Of a stretch of DNA of 35,558 bases, positions 8,917 through 18,591 are shown piece by piece. Numbering within the stretch: position 1 is the stretch's first letter; each line of letters begins with the position of its first letter. Under the pieces are notes generated by a model. That model was not told the DNA's origin. It saw only the letters and a program-made list of their open reading frames with translations, and ran no database searches. The stretch is from assembly GCA_020356105.1 (NCBI GenBank), contig CP070634.1, positions 393,630 to 429,187 of the forward strand, read 5' to 3'. This stretch comes from Rhodospirillales bacterium (GTDB lineage Bacteria > Pseudomonadota > Alphaproteobacteria > UBA8366 > JADFVY01). The position numbers were made by a program, and so were the translations under genes.

Positions 8917-9426
8917 ATGGATCGCGGCATGAAGTTCACCTGCGGCTTCTGTGGCAAAGCGCACGAGGGCGCGCCAAGCGTTGCGTATCGGGCGCCCGAT
9001 TCCTGTCATGCCATACCCGAGGAGCAGCGCGGCGATGACACGCGCCTCCAGACCGATTTCTGCATGGTCGAAGCGAGAGATTATTTCATCCGGTGTACGC
9101 TCGAAATTCCCATCCTCGATTACGATGACACCTTCATGTGGGGCGTCTGGCTGCGCGTCGCCTACGAGGATTTCATCGACTATTGGGAGAATTTCGAGGA
9201 GAACGACCGGGAGGGCCGTTACACGGGATGGCTTGGCAATCGGTTTCCGGTCTATCCGGACACGCTGGGACTCGAGGGCTGTGCCATTTTGCAGCCAAAT
9301 GGGAAGCGCCCAGTATTCGAACTTGACCGAACGGACCACTCGCTGTCGCTCGACTTCTACAACGGGATTTCATGGGACAGGGCCGTCGAGATCGCCCAGA
9401 TCGCCATGCATGGCCACGGCGGATAA
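8917..9426 (+). CDS. DUF2199 domain-containing protein
   Basis: This 169-aa soluble protein of unknown function begins with a cysteine pair in FTCGFCGKAHEG (Cys9 and Cys12), resembling half of a small zinc knuckle. It continues through the DUF2199-type segments FCMVEARDYFIRCTLEIP, WGVWLRVAYEDF and LDFYNGISWDRAVEI. It is rich in aromatic and acidic residues and has no signal peptide or membrane helix. The ATG at 8917 follows an AGGA by about 8 nt; an internal ATG at 8929 (MKFTCGF) is a reasonable alternative. It is transcribed against its neighbours, divergent from mce and convergent with rnj with 12 nt between stops, suggesting insertion into a core gene series. The 97-nt divergent gap contains the short palindrome CAATGCATTG at 8880-8889. 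Confidence 0.83.
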   Translation: MDRGMKFTCGFCGKAHEGAPSVAYRAPDSCHAIPEEQRGDDTRLQTDFCMVEARDYFIRCTLEIPILDYDDTFMWGVWLRVAYEDFIDYWENFEENDREGRYTGWLGNRFPVYPDTLGLEGCAILQPNGKRPVFELDRTDHSLSLDFYNGISWDRAVEIAQIAMHGHGG

Positions 9427-9438
9427 GCCGATTTCGCT

Positions 9439-11118
9439 CTATATTCGCACCAGATGCACGTCGATCTGCGGCCGCTTGCCGCATACGGCCCGGATCGACC
9501 GACGCACCGCGAGCCGCGCCGCCTCCCGCACTTGGGCATCGTCCCTGCGGCGCGCTTTCGGCAGGTCCTCGACGGCAACCGTCACCGCATCCTCGACCTC
9601 ATGGGCGATTTCGGGCTCGACATCGCGATCGAACACGCCGGCGATCGCCACCTGCGGCGGGCCCGAGACACGCCCTTCCCCGTCGACCACCACGGTTACG
9701 ACGGCCGCGCCGTTCCATGCGAGCCGCCGCCGGTCGCGCAAGGCCGCGCTTTCCATCGGTATGAGCCGGGTACCGTCGACCGCGAGCCGGCCGTGCGGCA
9801 CCTCGTCGACCACCGTCGCGCGACCGGGCGCCAGACGCACCACATACCCGTTGCGCGCGCCGACCGGCTCGGGCACCTGGCATTGGCGGGCCAGTTCGGC
9901 ATGAGCGATCAGATGTCGCGGTTCGCCATGCACCGGGACTGCGATCTTCGGGCGAATCCACTGATACATCTGGACCAACTCGTCGCGCGCCGGGTGACCC
10001 GAGACGTGTACCGGCTCGTCGCGGGCCGTGACGATATCGATGCCGAGCGAGGCGAGCTTGTTCTGCAGGCGCCCGATCGCACGCTCGTTTCCGGGAATCT
10101 CGCGGCTCGAGAAGATCACCGTATCGCCGGCCTCGAGACTGACCTCCGGGTGCTGGTCGTCGGCGATCCGCGAGAGCGCCGAGCGAGGCTCGCCCTGGCT
10201 GCCGGTGCAGATCAGCAGCACCTCGTCGCGCGGCAGGTAGCCGATATCGGCATCGGCAACAAATGGAGCGACATCGCCGAGATAGCCTGTTTCCCGGGCA
10301 GCTTCCACGATCCGCTTGATCGAGCGACCGACCAGGGCCACCCGCCGGCCGTTGGCCTCGGCAGCGCGGCAGATCGTCTCCAGTCGCGCCACGTTCGACG
10401 CGAAGGCGGCGACGGCCACGCGATGTTTCATCCGGCCGACGAGTTCGATCAGATTCTCTCGGACCGTGGCTTCCGAGCCTGAGGTTCCCGGCACCAGCAC
10501 ATTGGTCGAGTCGCAGACCATGGCCAGCACGCCCTCCTCGCCGACCCGCATCAGCGCTTCCTCGTCGGAACTGGGGCCAACCAGCGGATCCGGATCGAGC
10601 TTCCAGTCGCCCGTATGAAGGACGGTACCGGCGGCGGTGCGGATCACGACGGCATTGGGCTCGGGAATCGAATGGGTCAACGTGATGAGTTCGAGATCGA
10701 ATGGGCCAACGCTGAAGCAACCCGACATCGGCACCTCGATGATCCGGGCTTCGCGCTGCAATCCCGCCTCCGCCAACTTGCGTCGGAGCACGGCGGCCGT
10801 GAACGGGGTGGCATAGATCGGGCATTCCAGCTGCGGCCAGAGCCAATGGACGGCGCCGAGATGGTCCTCATGGGCGTGGGTCAGCACAAGACCGGCAAGC
10901 GCCTGCTTGCGCTCGACGATGAAGGCGGGATCCGGCATGATCACCTCGATGCCGGGCGTCGAATCGTCACCGAAGGTGATGCCGCAATCGACCATAAGCC
11001 ACGCGCCAGCGTGACCATAGAGATTGAGGTTCATGCCGATTTCGCCGGCCCCGCCCAGCGGGAGGAAGACGAGGTCGCGCTTGCCGGGCCGGTCGATGTC
11101 GAGGCGGCGCGATGTCAT
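9439..11118 (-). CDS. rnj: Ribonuclease J
   Basis: This is a metallo-beta-lactamase/beta-CASP ribonuclease (559 aa) with endo- and 5'-3' exonuclease activity in RNA processing and turnover. The N-terminus reads DLVFLPLGGAGEIGMNLNLY, followed by the zinc-binding HAHEDHLG (about 81-88). Further motifs are HTGDWKLD, CDSTN, the beta-CASP segments ICTGSQGEPRSALSRIA and VHVSGHPARDE, and PVHGEPRHL. A C-terminal domain of about 100 residues follows. The ATG overlaps the coaX stop by 4 nt (ATGA), so I take 11118 as the start rather than an upstream in-frame ATG at 11256 buried in coaX. The gene is the last of the nuo-birA-coaX-rnj series; no terminator is evident before the converging DUF2199 gene. 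Confidence 0.95.
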   Translation of the reverse strand: MTSRRLDIDRPGKRDLVFLPLGGAGEIGMNLNLYGHAGAWLMVDCGITFGDDSTPGIEVIMPDPAFIVERKQALAGLVLTHAHEDHLGAVHWLWPQLECPIYATPFTAAVLRRKLAEAGLQREARIIEVPMSGCFSVGPFDLELITLTHSIPEPNAVVIRTAAGTVLHTGDWKLDPDPLVGPSSDEEALMRVGEEGVLAMVCDSTNVLVPGTSGSEATVRENLIELVGRMKHRVAVAAFASNVARLETICRAAEANGRRVALVGRSIKRIVEAARETGYLGDVAPFVADADIGYLPRDEVLLICTGSQGEPRSALSRIADDQHPEVSLEAGDTVIFSSREIPGNERAIGRLQNKLASLGIDIVTARDEPVHVSGHPARDELVQMYQWIRPKIAVPVHGEPRHLIAHAELARQCQVPEPVGARNGYVVRLAPGRATVVDEVPHGRLAVDGTRLIPMESAALRDRRRLAWNGAAVVTVVVDGEGRVSGPPQVAIAGVFDRDVEPEIAHEVEDAVTVAVEDLPKARRRDDAQVREAARLAVRRSIRAVCGKRPQIDVHLVRI

Positions 11119-11888
11119 TCCGTGTTGCGCCGGTGGATCAACAACAACCCGTGGATCGTAAGGTCCCGGTCGATATAGTCGAACAGCGAGGTTGCCTCCG
11201 CGAACATCGGAGCGAGGCCGCCGGTCGCCACGACCGGCATGTCGGTTGCGCCCCATTCGGCGCGGATGCGCTGGATCAGCCCCTCGATCAAGCCGACATA
11301 GCCCCAGAAGATGCCCGATTGCATCGCCGGGATCGTCGCCTTGCCGATCACTTGCTCAACCGGGCGAATATCGACCCGCGGCAGCTTCGAGGCCGCCTGG
11401 TAAAGAGCCTCCAACGAAAGATTGATGCCGGGTGCGATGACGCCGCCGCAATAGTTGCCGTCATCGTCGACGACGTCGAAGGTGGTGGCCGTGCCGAAAT
11501 CGACGACGATCAACGGTCGGTGATACCGGTCATGCGCCGCGACCGCGTTGACCAGGCGGTCGGCCCCGACCTGTTCGGGCCTGTCCGTCAGCACCTCGAT
11601 GCCGAGATCGACACCCGCCTCACCGACCACCATCGGCTCGCAGCCGAAATACCGGTGACACAGGCTGACGAGATGAAACAGCGCCTCCGGCACGACGCTC
11701 GCGATGATCGCCGAATCGATGCGGCCGCGGTCGACGCCTTCCATCTCCATCAACTGCGTCAGCCAGACCATGTACTCGTCGGCGGTGCGGCGCGCATCGT
11801 TCGAACAGCGCCACACCCCCTTCGGGTCGTCGCCGTCGTACACCGAAAAGACCACGTTGGTGTTCCCGGAATCGATGGCCAGCAGCAT
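11115..11888 (-). CDS. coaX: Type III pantothenate kinase
   Basis: This 257-aa kinase catalyses the first step of coenzyme A synthesis, phosphorylating pantothenate. The acidic phosphate-binding start MLLAIDSGNTNVVFSVYDGD is diagnostic of CoaX, as are the segments EQVGADRLVNAVAAHDRY and LIVVDFGTATTFDVVD, and the glycine-rich GGVIAPGINLSLEAL. Length is normal. The ATG at 11886-11888 follows AAAGGGGC and is separated from the birA stop by one base; its own stop overlaps rnj. The birA-coaX pairing is widespread. Confidence 0.96.
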   Translation of the reverse strand: MLLAIDSGNTNVVFSVYDGDDPKGVWRCSNDARRTADEYMVWLTQLMEMEGVDRGRIDSAIIASVVPEALFHLVSLCHRYFGCEPMVVGEAGVDLGIEVLTDRPEQVGADRLVNAVAAHDRYHRPLIVVDFGTATTFDVVDDDGNYCGGVIAPGINLSLEALYQAASKLPRVDIRPVEQVIGKATIPAMQSGIFWGYVGLIEGLIQRIRAEWGATDMPVVATGGLAPMFAEATSLFDYIDRDLTIHGLLLIHRRNTE

Positions 11889-11889
11889 G

Positions 11890-12651
11890 TCAGCCCCTTT
11901 GAAAGAAGACGTCGCCGGCGCTCACGGTCCGGCGACTGCCATCCGGCAGATCGACCAGCAGCGCCCCGGCCGCGTCGAGCCCGGCGAATCGGCCGCGCAG
12001 CTCGTCGCCCGGAAGTCGCACCGCGATCTCGCCGCCGATATGCGCTGCCCGCGCCAGCCAGCCCTCGCGCAAGGGCCCGGGCCCCGAACGTTGCCAGCGC
12101 GCCCGCCAGCCCGCGAACGCATGCACGAAAGCGGCGAGCAGGTCGCCGACCACGGCGTTCGCAACGCCGGCGGCGTGCAGACTGGTCGCAGGATGGTCGG
12201 TCCCTTCCGGGAAATGCCGTACGTTGAGCCCGCAACCGACAACCAGCCAGTCGAGGCAGCCATCATGGCTGCCCGAGGATTCGAGAAGAATCCCAGCCAC
12301 TTTGCGCCCGCCGATCAGCACGTCGTTGGGCCATTTGAAAGCAGGTCGCGATGCGGCGGGCAGCAGATCGTCCAGCGCATCGCCTAGGGCCAACGCCGCG
12401 GCGAGGCTGAGTTGTGCCGCTTTCGCCGGCGGCGCTTCCGGGCGAAGCAACAAGGAGCAGTAGAGGTTTCCCTCCGGCGACTGCCAGCGACGTCCATGAC
12501 GCCCGCGCCCGGCGGTCTGGTGCCGGGCCCAGATGACCGTCCCGTCCGCCGCGCCCTGCTGCGCCAGCCGTGCCGCTTCCGCGTTGGTCGAATCGATTGT
12601 CTCGTGCACGACCAGCCAGTACCCGGCCGGCAGCACCACGTCGCGGTCCAT
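11890..12651 (-). CDS. birA: Biotin--[acetyl-CoA-carboxylase] ligase, monofunctional
   Basis: This 253-aa enzyme activates biotin as biotinyl-AMP and attaches it to biotin carboxyl carrier domains. The conserved motif QTAGRGRHGRRWQSPEGNLY is the biotinyl-AMP-binding loop. KWPNDVLIGGRKVAGILLE carries the catalytic Lys, and GCGLNVRHFPE and a small C-terminal beta domain follow. The usual start of the catalytic domain, VVHETIDSTNAEA, is only about 13 residues from the N-terminus, so the DNA-binding HTH of the E. coli protein is missing and the protein should not act as the bio repressor. The ATG at 12649-12651 lies 4 nt after the nuoN stop; a longer frame reading back into nuoN is out of frame with that gene and is rejected. 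Confidence 0.94.
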   Translation of the reverse strand: MDRDVVLPAGYWLVVHETIDSTNAEAARLAQQGAADGTVIWARHQTAGRGRHGRRWQSPEGNLYCSLLLRPEAPPAKAAQLSLAAALALGDALDDLLPAASRPAFKWPNDVLIGGRKVAGILLESSGSHDGCLDWLVVGCGLNVRHFPEGTDHPATSLHAAGVANAVVGDLLAAFVHAFAGWRARWQRSGPGPLREGWLARAAHIGGEIAVRLPGDELRGRFAGLDAAGALLVDLPDGSRRTVSAGDVFFQRG

Positions 12652-12655
12652 GAAC

Positions 12656-14104
12656 CTAGCCCGCCAGCAACGACCGGGCTGCCTCTCCGGCCCGGTTGAC
12701 CAGCGGCGCAGGATAGACGATGAAGGTGGTAACCAGCAGCGCCGCGACCACCATGACAAATCCCAGCGTCCGGCTGGTGGGGCGGTCGAGCGGCTCGACG
12801 GCGGCATCGAAATACATGATCTTGACGATGCGCAGGTAATAGTAGGCAGCCACCACGCTGGCGAGAACGCCGAAGATCGCGAGCACATACAGCCCCGCAT
12901 CGATCGCCGCCATGAACACGTAAAGCTTGCCGAAGAAGCCCGCGAACCAGGGAATTCCCGCGAGCGAGAACATGAAGGCGGTCAGCACGAGGGCCATCCG
13001 CGGATTGCTCGCCGACAAACCCGCCAGGTCATCGATGCCCTCGACCGGATCGCCATGACGCCGCATCGACAGGATGCATGCGAACGCGCCGATATTCATC
13101 ACCAGATAGATCGCGAAATAGATCAGGACCCCACGAACACCGTCGGCGGTGCCGGCCGCCAGCCCCATCAGCGCATAGCCGACATGTCCGATTGAGCTGT
13201 AGGCCATCAGCCGCTTGATATTGGTTTGGGCGATGGCCGCGTAGGCGCCGAGCGCCATGGAGGCGATGGCAATGGCGACGATGACCTGGCGCCACTCGTC
13301 GATCAACGGGCCGAACGGGTCGAGCATGACCCTGAGGATCAGCGCGAAGGCGGCGATCTTCGGCGCGACCGAGAAGAACGCGGTCACCGGAGTCGGCGCC
13401 CCCTCGTACACATCCGGCGTCCACATGTGGAACGGCACGGCGGAAATCTTGAAGGCAAGGCCGGCAATCACGAAAACCAGCCCGACGATCAGGCCGATTT
13501 CGGCCGGGCCGTTCGCCGCGAGACTCTCCGCAAGCCCCGCAAAACCCGTATTCCCGGTATACCCGTAGACGATCGAGATGCCGTACAGAAGCATCCCCGA
13601 CGACAGGGCGCCGAGCACGAAATACTTCAGGCCAGCCTCGCTGGAGCGCAGCGAATCGCGGTGGAAGGCGGCGATGACGTAGAGGCAGAGGCTCTGCAGC
13701 TCGAGACCGAGATAGACCGACATCAGGTTGTTGGCCGAAATCATCACCATCATGCCGAGCGTCGCGAACAGGATCAGCACCGGGTATTCGAACCGCCCGA
13801 TTCCCTCATGCGCGAGGAATTCCCGGCTCATGAGGACAGCCAACAACGCGCCCAGAACAACCAGCACCTTCATGAAGATCGCGAAGACGTCGGTCACAAA
13901 CATGCCGCCGAACGCGGTCGCCGTACCGCCACCGACGGACAGCACGAAACCGAGCGCCACCAACATGGCGGCGAGGGTCAGATTGGTCACGATGCGCTCG
14001 GCGACATCGGACCGGCTGAACGCGCCGATCAGAAGCAGCGCCATTCCGGCAACGGCGACAAACATCTCCGGTACCGCCGGGACCCAGATTGGAAGGTCAG
14101 TCAT
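12656..14104 (-). CDS. nuoN: NADH-quinone oxidoreductase subunit N
   Basis: This 482-aa subunit is one of the three antiporter-like proton-pumping subunits in the membrane arm of complex I. It has about 14 hydrophobic helices. The family core is visible as LMSVYLGLELQSLCLYVIAA (helix 5 with the key Glu), KYFVLGALSSGMLLYGISIV, KISAVPFHMWTPDVYEGAPT (helix 7/8, discontinuous) and NIKRLMAYSSIGHVGYALMG. It is the last nuo gene in transcription order, 18 nt after nuoM, and continues into birA after 4 nt. Confidence 0.97.
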   Translation of the reverse strand: MTDLPIWVPAVPEMFVAVAGMALLLIGAFSRSDVAERIVTNLTLAAMLVALGFVLSVGGGTATAFGGMFVTDVFAIFMKVLVVLGALLAVLMSREFLAHEGIGRFEYPVLILFATLGMMVMISANNLMSVYLGLELQSLCLYVIAAFHRDSLRSSEAGLKYFVLGALSSGMLLYGISIVYGYTGNTGFAGLAESLAANGPAEIGLIVGLVFVIAGLAFKISAVPFHMWTPDVYEGAPTPVTAFFSVAPKIAAFALILRVMLDPFGPLIDEWRQVIVAIAIASMALGAYAAIAQTNIKRLMAYSSIGHVGYALMGLAAGTADGVRGVLIYFAIYLVMNIGAFACILSMRRHGDPVEGIDDLAGLSASNPRMALVLTAFMFSLAGIPWFAGFFGKLYVFMAAIDAGLYVLAIFGVLASVVAAYYYLRIVKIMYFDAAVEPLDRPTSRTLGFVMVVAALLVTTFIVYPAPLVNRAGEAARSLLAG

Positions 14105-14122
14105 CCCCTTTTCACCCCCGCC

Positions 14123-15670
14123 CTAACGCGCCGCCAGAACAGACGGGTCGGCCCCGACACCCGCCGCCGCCAAGGCCGCCTCGTAATTGCCGATCAAATT
14201 CGTGACCGACGCCTCGATCGGCCCCAGGAAAGTCATCGGGAAGATTCCCATCCACAGCACCGCAACGATGAGCGGCGCGAACACCAGCATCTCGCGACGG
14301 TCGAGATCGAGGATCGATTTCAGCTCCTCCTTGACCAGCGGACCGAAGATGACGCGGCGATAGAGATAAAGCATGTAGGCCGCACCGAGAACCATGCCGG
14401 TGGCGATCAACGCGGCCACCCATGTATTGGCACGGAATGCGCCGACCATGACCAGCAACTCGCCGACGAAGCCGCTGGTGCCCGGCAGGCCAACGGAGGC
14501 CAGCATGAACAGCATGAACACCGCGGCGTATTTGGGCATGCGATGCACCAGGCCACCGTAAGCGGCGATGTCGCGGCTGTGCATGCGGTCGTAGACGACG
14601 CCAACGATGAGGAACAGCGCCGACGACACGACACCGTGGCTGAGCATCTGGAAGATCGCGCCGGCCACCGCCTGCTCGTTCATCGCGAAGATGCCGACCG
14701 TCACGAATGCCATGTGGGCGACGGAGGAATACGCGATCAGCTTCTTCATGTCGGTCTGCGCCAGGGCCACCAGGGAGGTGTAGATCACGGCGACGACGCT
14801 CAAGCCGTACACGAACGGCGTGAAGTACGCCGAAGCTTCGGGCATCATCGGCACCGAGAATCGCAGGAACCCGTAGCCACCCATCTTCAGCAGCACCCCG
14901 GCGAGAATCACCGAACCGGCGGTCGGCGCCTCGACATGGGCATCCGGCAGCCAGGTGTGGACCGGCCACATCGGCACCTTAACGGCAAACGACGCGAAGA
15001 AGGCCAGCCACATCCAGATCTGCATGTCACGGGCGAACTCGAAGGCCATCAGGGTCGGGATGTCGGTGGTTCCCGCCTGGTAATACATGGCGATGATCGC
15101 CAGCAGCATCAGCACGGAGCCGAGCAGCGTGTAGAGGAAGAACTTGAACGCCGCGTAGACCCGCCGCGGCCCGCCCCACACGCCGATGATGAGGAACATC
15201 GGGACCAGGACACCCTCGAAAAAGACATAGAACAGCACCACGTCGAGGGCGCAGAACATGCCGATCATCATCGTCTCGAGCACAAGGAAGGCGATCATGT
15301 ATTCCTTGACGCGGGTCTTGATCGCGGTCCAGCTGGCAAGGATGCAGAGCGGCGTCAGGAAGGCCGACAGGACGACGAAGAATAGCGAGATCCCGTCAAT
15401 CCCCATGTGATAGGCGAAACCGCCCTCGCCGAACCATTCGCGGTGCTCGACGAACTGGAACTCGTGGGTCGCCGGGTCGAAATGATTGAAGATGCCGTAG
15501 CCGGTCCAGAGGCCGAATGCGATTGCGAGCGTCGCCAGCGACGCCAGCAGGGCGCCGCCGCGCACATTGCTGGCAACGACCTCCGGATCCTCGTCATTGA
15601 CGAACCAGAGGCCCACCGCCACCACGGTGGGCAGGAACGTCAAGATCGATAGCCAGGGTATCTCGCTCAT
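14123..15670 (-). CDS. nuoM: NADH-quinone oxidoreductase subunit M
   Basis: This 515-aa antiporter-like proton-pumping subunit of complex I shows [19 protein letters not shown] (carrying the essential Glu), [40 protein letters not shown] and [20 protein letters not shown], all typical of NuoM. About 14 helices are predicted. The ATG at 15668-15670 lies 6 nt after the nuoL stop. Confidence 0.97.
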   Translation of the reverse strand: MSEIPWLSILTFLPTVVAVGLWFVNDEDPEVVASNVRGGALLASLATLAIAFGLWTGYGIFNHFDPATHEFQFVEHREWFGEGGFAYHMGIDGISLFFVVLSAFLTPLCILASWTAIKTRVKEYMIAFLVLETMMIGMFCALDVVLFYVFFEGVLVPMFLIIGVWGGPRRVYAAFKFFLYTLLGSVLMLLAIIAMYYQAGTTDIPTLMAFEFARDMQIWMWLAFFASFAVKVPMWPVHTWLPDAHVEAPTAGSVILAGVLLKMGGYGFLRFSVPMMPEASAYFTPFVYGLSVVAVIYTSLVALAQTDMKKLIAYSSVAHMAFVTVGIFAMNEQAVAGAIFQMLSHGVVSSALFLIVGVVYDRMHSRDIAAYGGLVHRMPKYAAVFMLFMLASVGLPGTSGFVGELLVMVGAFRANTWVAALIATGMVLGAAYMLYLYRRVIFGPLVKEELKSILDLDRREMLVFAPLIVAVLWMGIFPMTFLGPIEASVTNLIGNYEAALAAAGVGADPSVLAAR

Positions 15671-15676
15671 CGCCCG

Positions 15677-17629
15677 TCACCCCACTTGCACATAGAGATA
15701 CGCGGTGATGAACAGCACGACGCCGATCAACATCGCAAACGCGTAGTGATAGACATATCCGCTCTGCAATGCGCTGGCGCGACGCGATATCCGCTGGGTC
15801 AGGTCGGCCAGCCCGTCCGGTCCGACGCCGTCGATGACGGCACCGTCACCGGACTTCCAAAGGCCGCGGCCAAGATAGAAGGCCGGTCGCAGGAACAGCG
15901 CATCGTAGATCTCGTCGAAATACCATTTGTTGTACGACAGCAGGTACAGCGGCCGCAGCGCCCGCGCCAGGATCGCGGCGAGGGCCGGCCACTGGATGTA
16001 CATCACCCAGGCGACGAAGATTCCCAGCGCCGCCACCACAAGCGGCAACGCCTTGACCCAGAAGGGCACATGGTGCGCGGCCTCGATCGTGTTGTGGCCC
16101 TCGAGCACGACGATCGACTCGCCCCAGAACGCCTCCATGCCGCCGCCGACGAAATAGCTGTAGCCAAGTCCGCCGGCGAAGATCGAGCCCAGCACCAGGA
16201 CGACCAACGGCAGCAGCATGACCTTCGGCGATTCATGCGCATGCGCGAATGTCTCCTCGTCGCAGCGCGGCGCGCCATGGAAGGTCAGGAACATCAGCCG
16301 CGCGGAATACAGCGCCGTCATGAAGGCCGCGAGGATCCCGGCCCAGAAGGCGAACATGCCGACCCAGCTGTGCGCGCCATAGGCCGCCTCGAGAATGATG
16401 TCCTTCGAGAAGAAGCCGGCAAAGCCGATCGGCAGGCCGGGAATGCCGATGCCCATCAGCGCCAGACTGCCGATCCACATGAACCAGTAAGTGACCGGGA
16501 TCTTCTTGCGCAGCCCGCCCATGTTCCGCATGTCCTGCTCGTCCGACATGGCATGGATCACCGAGCCGGCGCCGAGGAAGAGCAGCGCCTTGAAGAAGCC
16601 ATGCGTCATCAGGTGGAATATACCGGCCGAATAGGCCGACACGCCGGCGGCGAAGAACATGTAGCCGAGCTGCGAGCAGGTCGAATAGGCGACCACGCGC
16701 TTGATGTCGTTCTGCGTCAGCCCGATCGTGGCGGTAATGAAAGCGGTCGCGGCGCCGACCACTGTAACGACGGCGAGCGCGACCTCGGAATACTCGAAAA
16801 TCGGCGACAGGCGGGCGACCATGAAGACGCCGGCCGTCACCATCGTTGCCGCATGGATCAGGGCCGACACCGGGGTCGGGCCTTCCATCGCGTCCGGCAG
16901 CCAGGTGTGCAGCAGGATCTGCGCCGACTTGCCCATCGCGCCGATGAACAGCAGCAGGCAGATCGTGGTGATCGCCGGGGCTTCCCAGCTCAGGAATTTC
17001 AGGGTCGCGTCGGCCCGGTCTGGCACCGCCGAGAAGATCTCGTCGAAACGTATCGAATCGAACAGCACGTAGGTCGCGAAGATGCCGAGCGCGAACCCGA
17101 AATCGCCGACCCGGTTGACGATGAACGCCTTGATCGCCGCCGCGTTGGCCGAAGGCCGATCGTACCAGAACCCGATCAGGAGATACGAGCACAGCCCAAC
17201 GCCCTCCCAGCCGAAGAAGAGCTGAATGAGATTGTCCGACGTCACCAGCATCAGCATGAAGAAGGTGAACAGGCTGAGGTACGAGAAAAACCGCGGCTTG
17301 GACGGGTCGTGGTGCATGTATCCGACCGAATAGACATGCACCACGGCCGAGACCGTGGTGACCACGATCAGCATCACGGCGGTCAGCTGATCGGCACGCA
17401 GCATCCACTCGAAATCGAAGCTCCCGACCCGCATCCAGGTCGCAAGGTCGACGGGATCGGCGAGGTTGCCCATCACCGCGACGTCGAAGAACACGATCCA
17501 GGAGAGCAGCGCCGAGACGATCAGTAACCCACAGGTGATCGCCTGCGACGCGCTGTCGCCTAGGAAACGGCCGAACAGCCCGGCAAGTGCGGCGCCCAGA
17601 AGCGGCAGAAAAACGATCAGGGTCAGCAC
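15677..17629 (-). CDS. nuoL: NADH-quinone oxidoreductase subunit L
   Basis: This 650-aa protein is the most distal proton-pumping subunit of complex I. Core motifs include LFFGWEGVGLCSYLLIGFWY, KSAQILLHTWLPDAMEGPTP, DIKRVVAYSTCSQLGYMFFA and LALMGIGIPGLPIGFAGFFS. The C-terminus carries the extra sequence (WYFDEIYDALF onward) forming the lateral helix and last membrane helix that distinguish NuoL from NuoM/N. The start codon is GTG (17627-17629), 3 nt after the nuoK stop. Confidence 0.97.
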   Translation of the reverse strand: MLTLIVFLPLLGAALAGLFGRFLGDSASQAITCGLLIVSALLSWIVFFDVAVMGNLADPVDLATWMRVGSFDFEWMLRADQLTAVMLIVVTTVSAVVHVYSVGYMHHDPSKPRFFSYLSLFTFFMLMLVTSDNLIQLFFGWEGVGLCSYLLIGFWYDRPSANAAAIKAFIVNRVGDFGFALGIFATYVLFDSIRFDEIFSAVPDRADATLKFLSWEAPAITTICLLLFIGAMGKSAQILLHTWLPDAMEGPTPVSALIHAATMVTAGVFMVARLSPIFEYSEVALAVVTVVGAATAFITATIGLTQNDIKRVVAYSTCSQLGYMFFAAGVSAYSAGIFHLMTHGFFKALLFLGAGSVIHAMSDEQDMRNMGGLRKKIPVTYWFMWIGSLALMGIGIPGLPIGFAGFFSKDIILEAAYGAHSWVGMFAFWAGILAAFMTALYSARLMFLTFHGAPRCDEETFAHAHESPKVMLLPLVVLVLGSIFAGGLGYSYFVGGGMEAFWGESIVVLEGHNTIEAAHHVPFWVKALPLVVAALGIFVAWVMYIQWPALAAILARALRPLYLLSYNKWYFDEIYDALFLRPAFYLGRGLWKSGDGAVIDGVGPDGLADLTQRISRRASALQSGYVYHYAFAMLIGVVLFITAYLYVQVG

Positions 17630-17632
17630 AGT

Positions 17633-17944
17633 TCAGCCCTTCATCATGTTGATGTCCTCGACCTCGATCGAGCCGCGGTTGCGGTGGTAGACGACAAGGA
17701 TCGCGAGGCCGATGGCTGCCTCGGCGGCCGCCACCGTAAGCACGAACATCGCGAAGATCTGGCCGGTCACATCGTTCGAGTGGGCGGAAAACGCGACCAG
17801 ATTGATGTTCACCGCCAGCAACATCAGTTCGATTGACATCAGGATGACGATGACGTTCTTCCGGTTCACGAAGATGCCGAACAGGCCAAGCGTGAACAGG
17901 ATGGCCGCGACCGTTAGATAATGTCCGAGTCCGATGCCCGTCAT
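17633..17944 (-). CDS. nuoK: NADH-quinone oxidoreductase subunit K
   Basis: This is a 103-aa, three-helix membrane subunit of complex [19 protein letters not shown] sequence in helix 1, [20 protein letters not shown] with the conserved Glu in helix 2, and [15 protein letters not shown] with the second conserved Glu in helix 3 are all present. The ATG at 17942-17944 shares one base with the nuoJ stop (TGATG). An in-frame GTG one codon upstream is less likely. Confidence 0.96.
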   Translation of the reverse strand: MTGIGLGHYLTVAAILFTLGLFGIFVNRKNVIVILMSIELMLLAVNINLVAFSAHSNDVTGQIFAMFVLTVAAAEAAIGLAILVVYHRNRGSIEVEDINMMKG

Positions 17945-18555
17945 CACACGCCGCTCCCCGTGGGAACCTTCACCACCTCGACCGACTCCTCCGGCCGCCG
18001 CGCGTTCTGGTCGCTCACTTTTTGGCGCTTCACGCCTTCACGACGACGCGCGGTCAGCACGATTGCGCCGACCATGGCGACAAGCAGCACGAGCCCCGCC
18101 GCCTGGAAGATGAAGACGTAGTCGGTGTAAATCAGAAGGCCAATCGCCTCGGTGTTGGTCGCATCCGCGGTCACCGGCCCGGCCGACACGAAACCGCCGA
18201 ATTCGGGCGCCACAAAATGCCCGCCAACAACCACCGCAAGTTCGGCCAGCAACACTAGCCCGATCATCGCACCGACCGGCAGGTAACGCATGAAGCCCTC
18301 ACGCAGCCGGATGAAATCGATGTCCAGCATCATCACGACGAACAGGAACAGCACCGCGACCGCGCCGACATAGACGACGACGAGGAGCATCGCCAGAAAT
18401 TCCGCACCGATCAGCACGAACAGTCCGGCCGAGTTGAAGAAAGCGAGGATCAGGAACAGCACCGAGTGCACCGGATTGCGCGCAACAATCACCATCACGC
18501 CGGACGCGACGGCGACGAATGCGAAGAGGTAGAATGCGAGCGTCTGCAAGATCAT
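17944..18555 (-). CDS. nuoJ: NADH-quinone oxidoreductase subunit J
   Basis: This 203-aa membrane subunit of complex I has five hydrophobic helices. The diagnostic helix 3 segment [22 protein letters not shown] contains the pi-bulge region that moves during the catalytic cycle. The N-terminus [20 protein letters not shown] and a short charged C-terminal tail ([18 protein letters not shown]) also fit. ATG 18555 (MILQTLAF) is preferred to a TTG directly upstream, with AGAGG close by as ribosome-binding site. The gap to nuoI, 33 nt, is the largest within the operon. Confidence 0.96.
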   Translation of the reverse strand: MILQTLAFYLFAFVAVASGVMVIVARNPVHSVLFLILAFFNSAGLFVLIGAEFLAMLLVVVYVGAVAVLFLFVVMMLDIDFIRLREGFMRYLPVGAMIGLVLLAELAVVVGGHFVAPEFGGFVSAGPVTADATNTEAIGLLIYTDYVFIFQAAGLVLLVAMVGAIVLTARRREGVKRQKVSDQNARRPEESVEVVKVPTGSGV

Positions 18556-18591
18556 CAATGCCTCTTTCCGGGCGTCAGCTTGGCCCTGGGA

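Noticed and set aside
11119..11256. Longer RNase J start at 11256
   Set aside because: The extension lies inside coaX in another frame and is unlike RNase J; ATG 11118 forms the classical ATGA overlap.
13226..17527. Very long plus-strand frames (719 and 613 codons) opposite nuoM, nuoN and nuoL
   Set aside because: They mirror hydrophobic membrane genes, giving artificially charged proteins; no domain or start signal.
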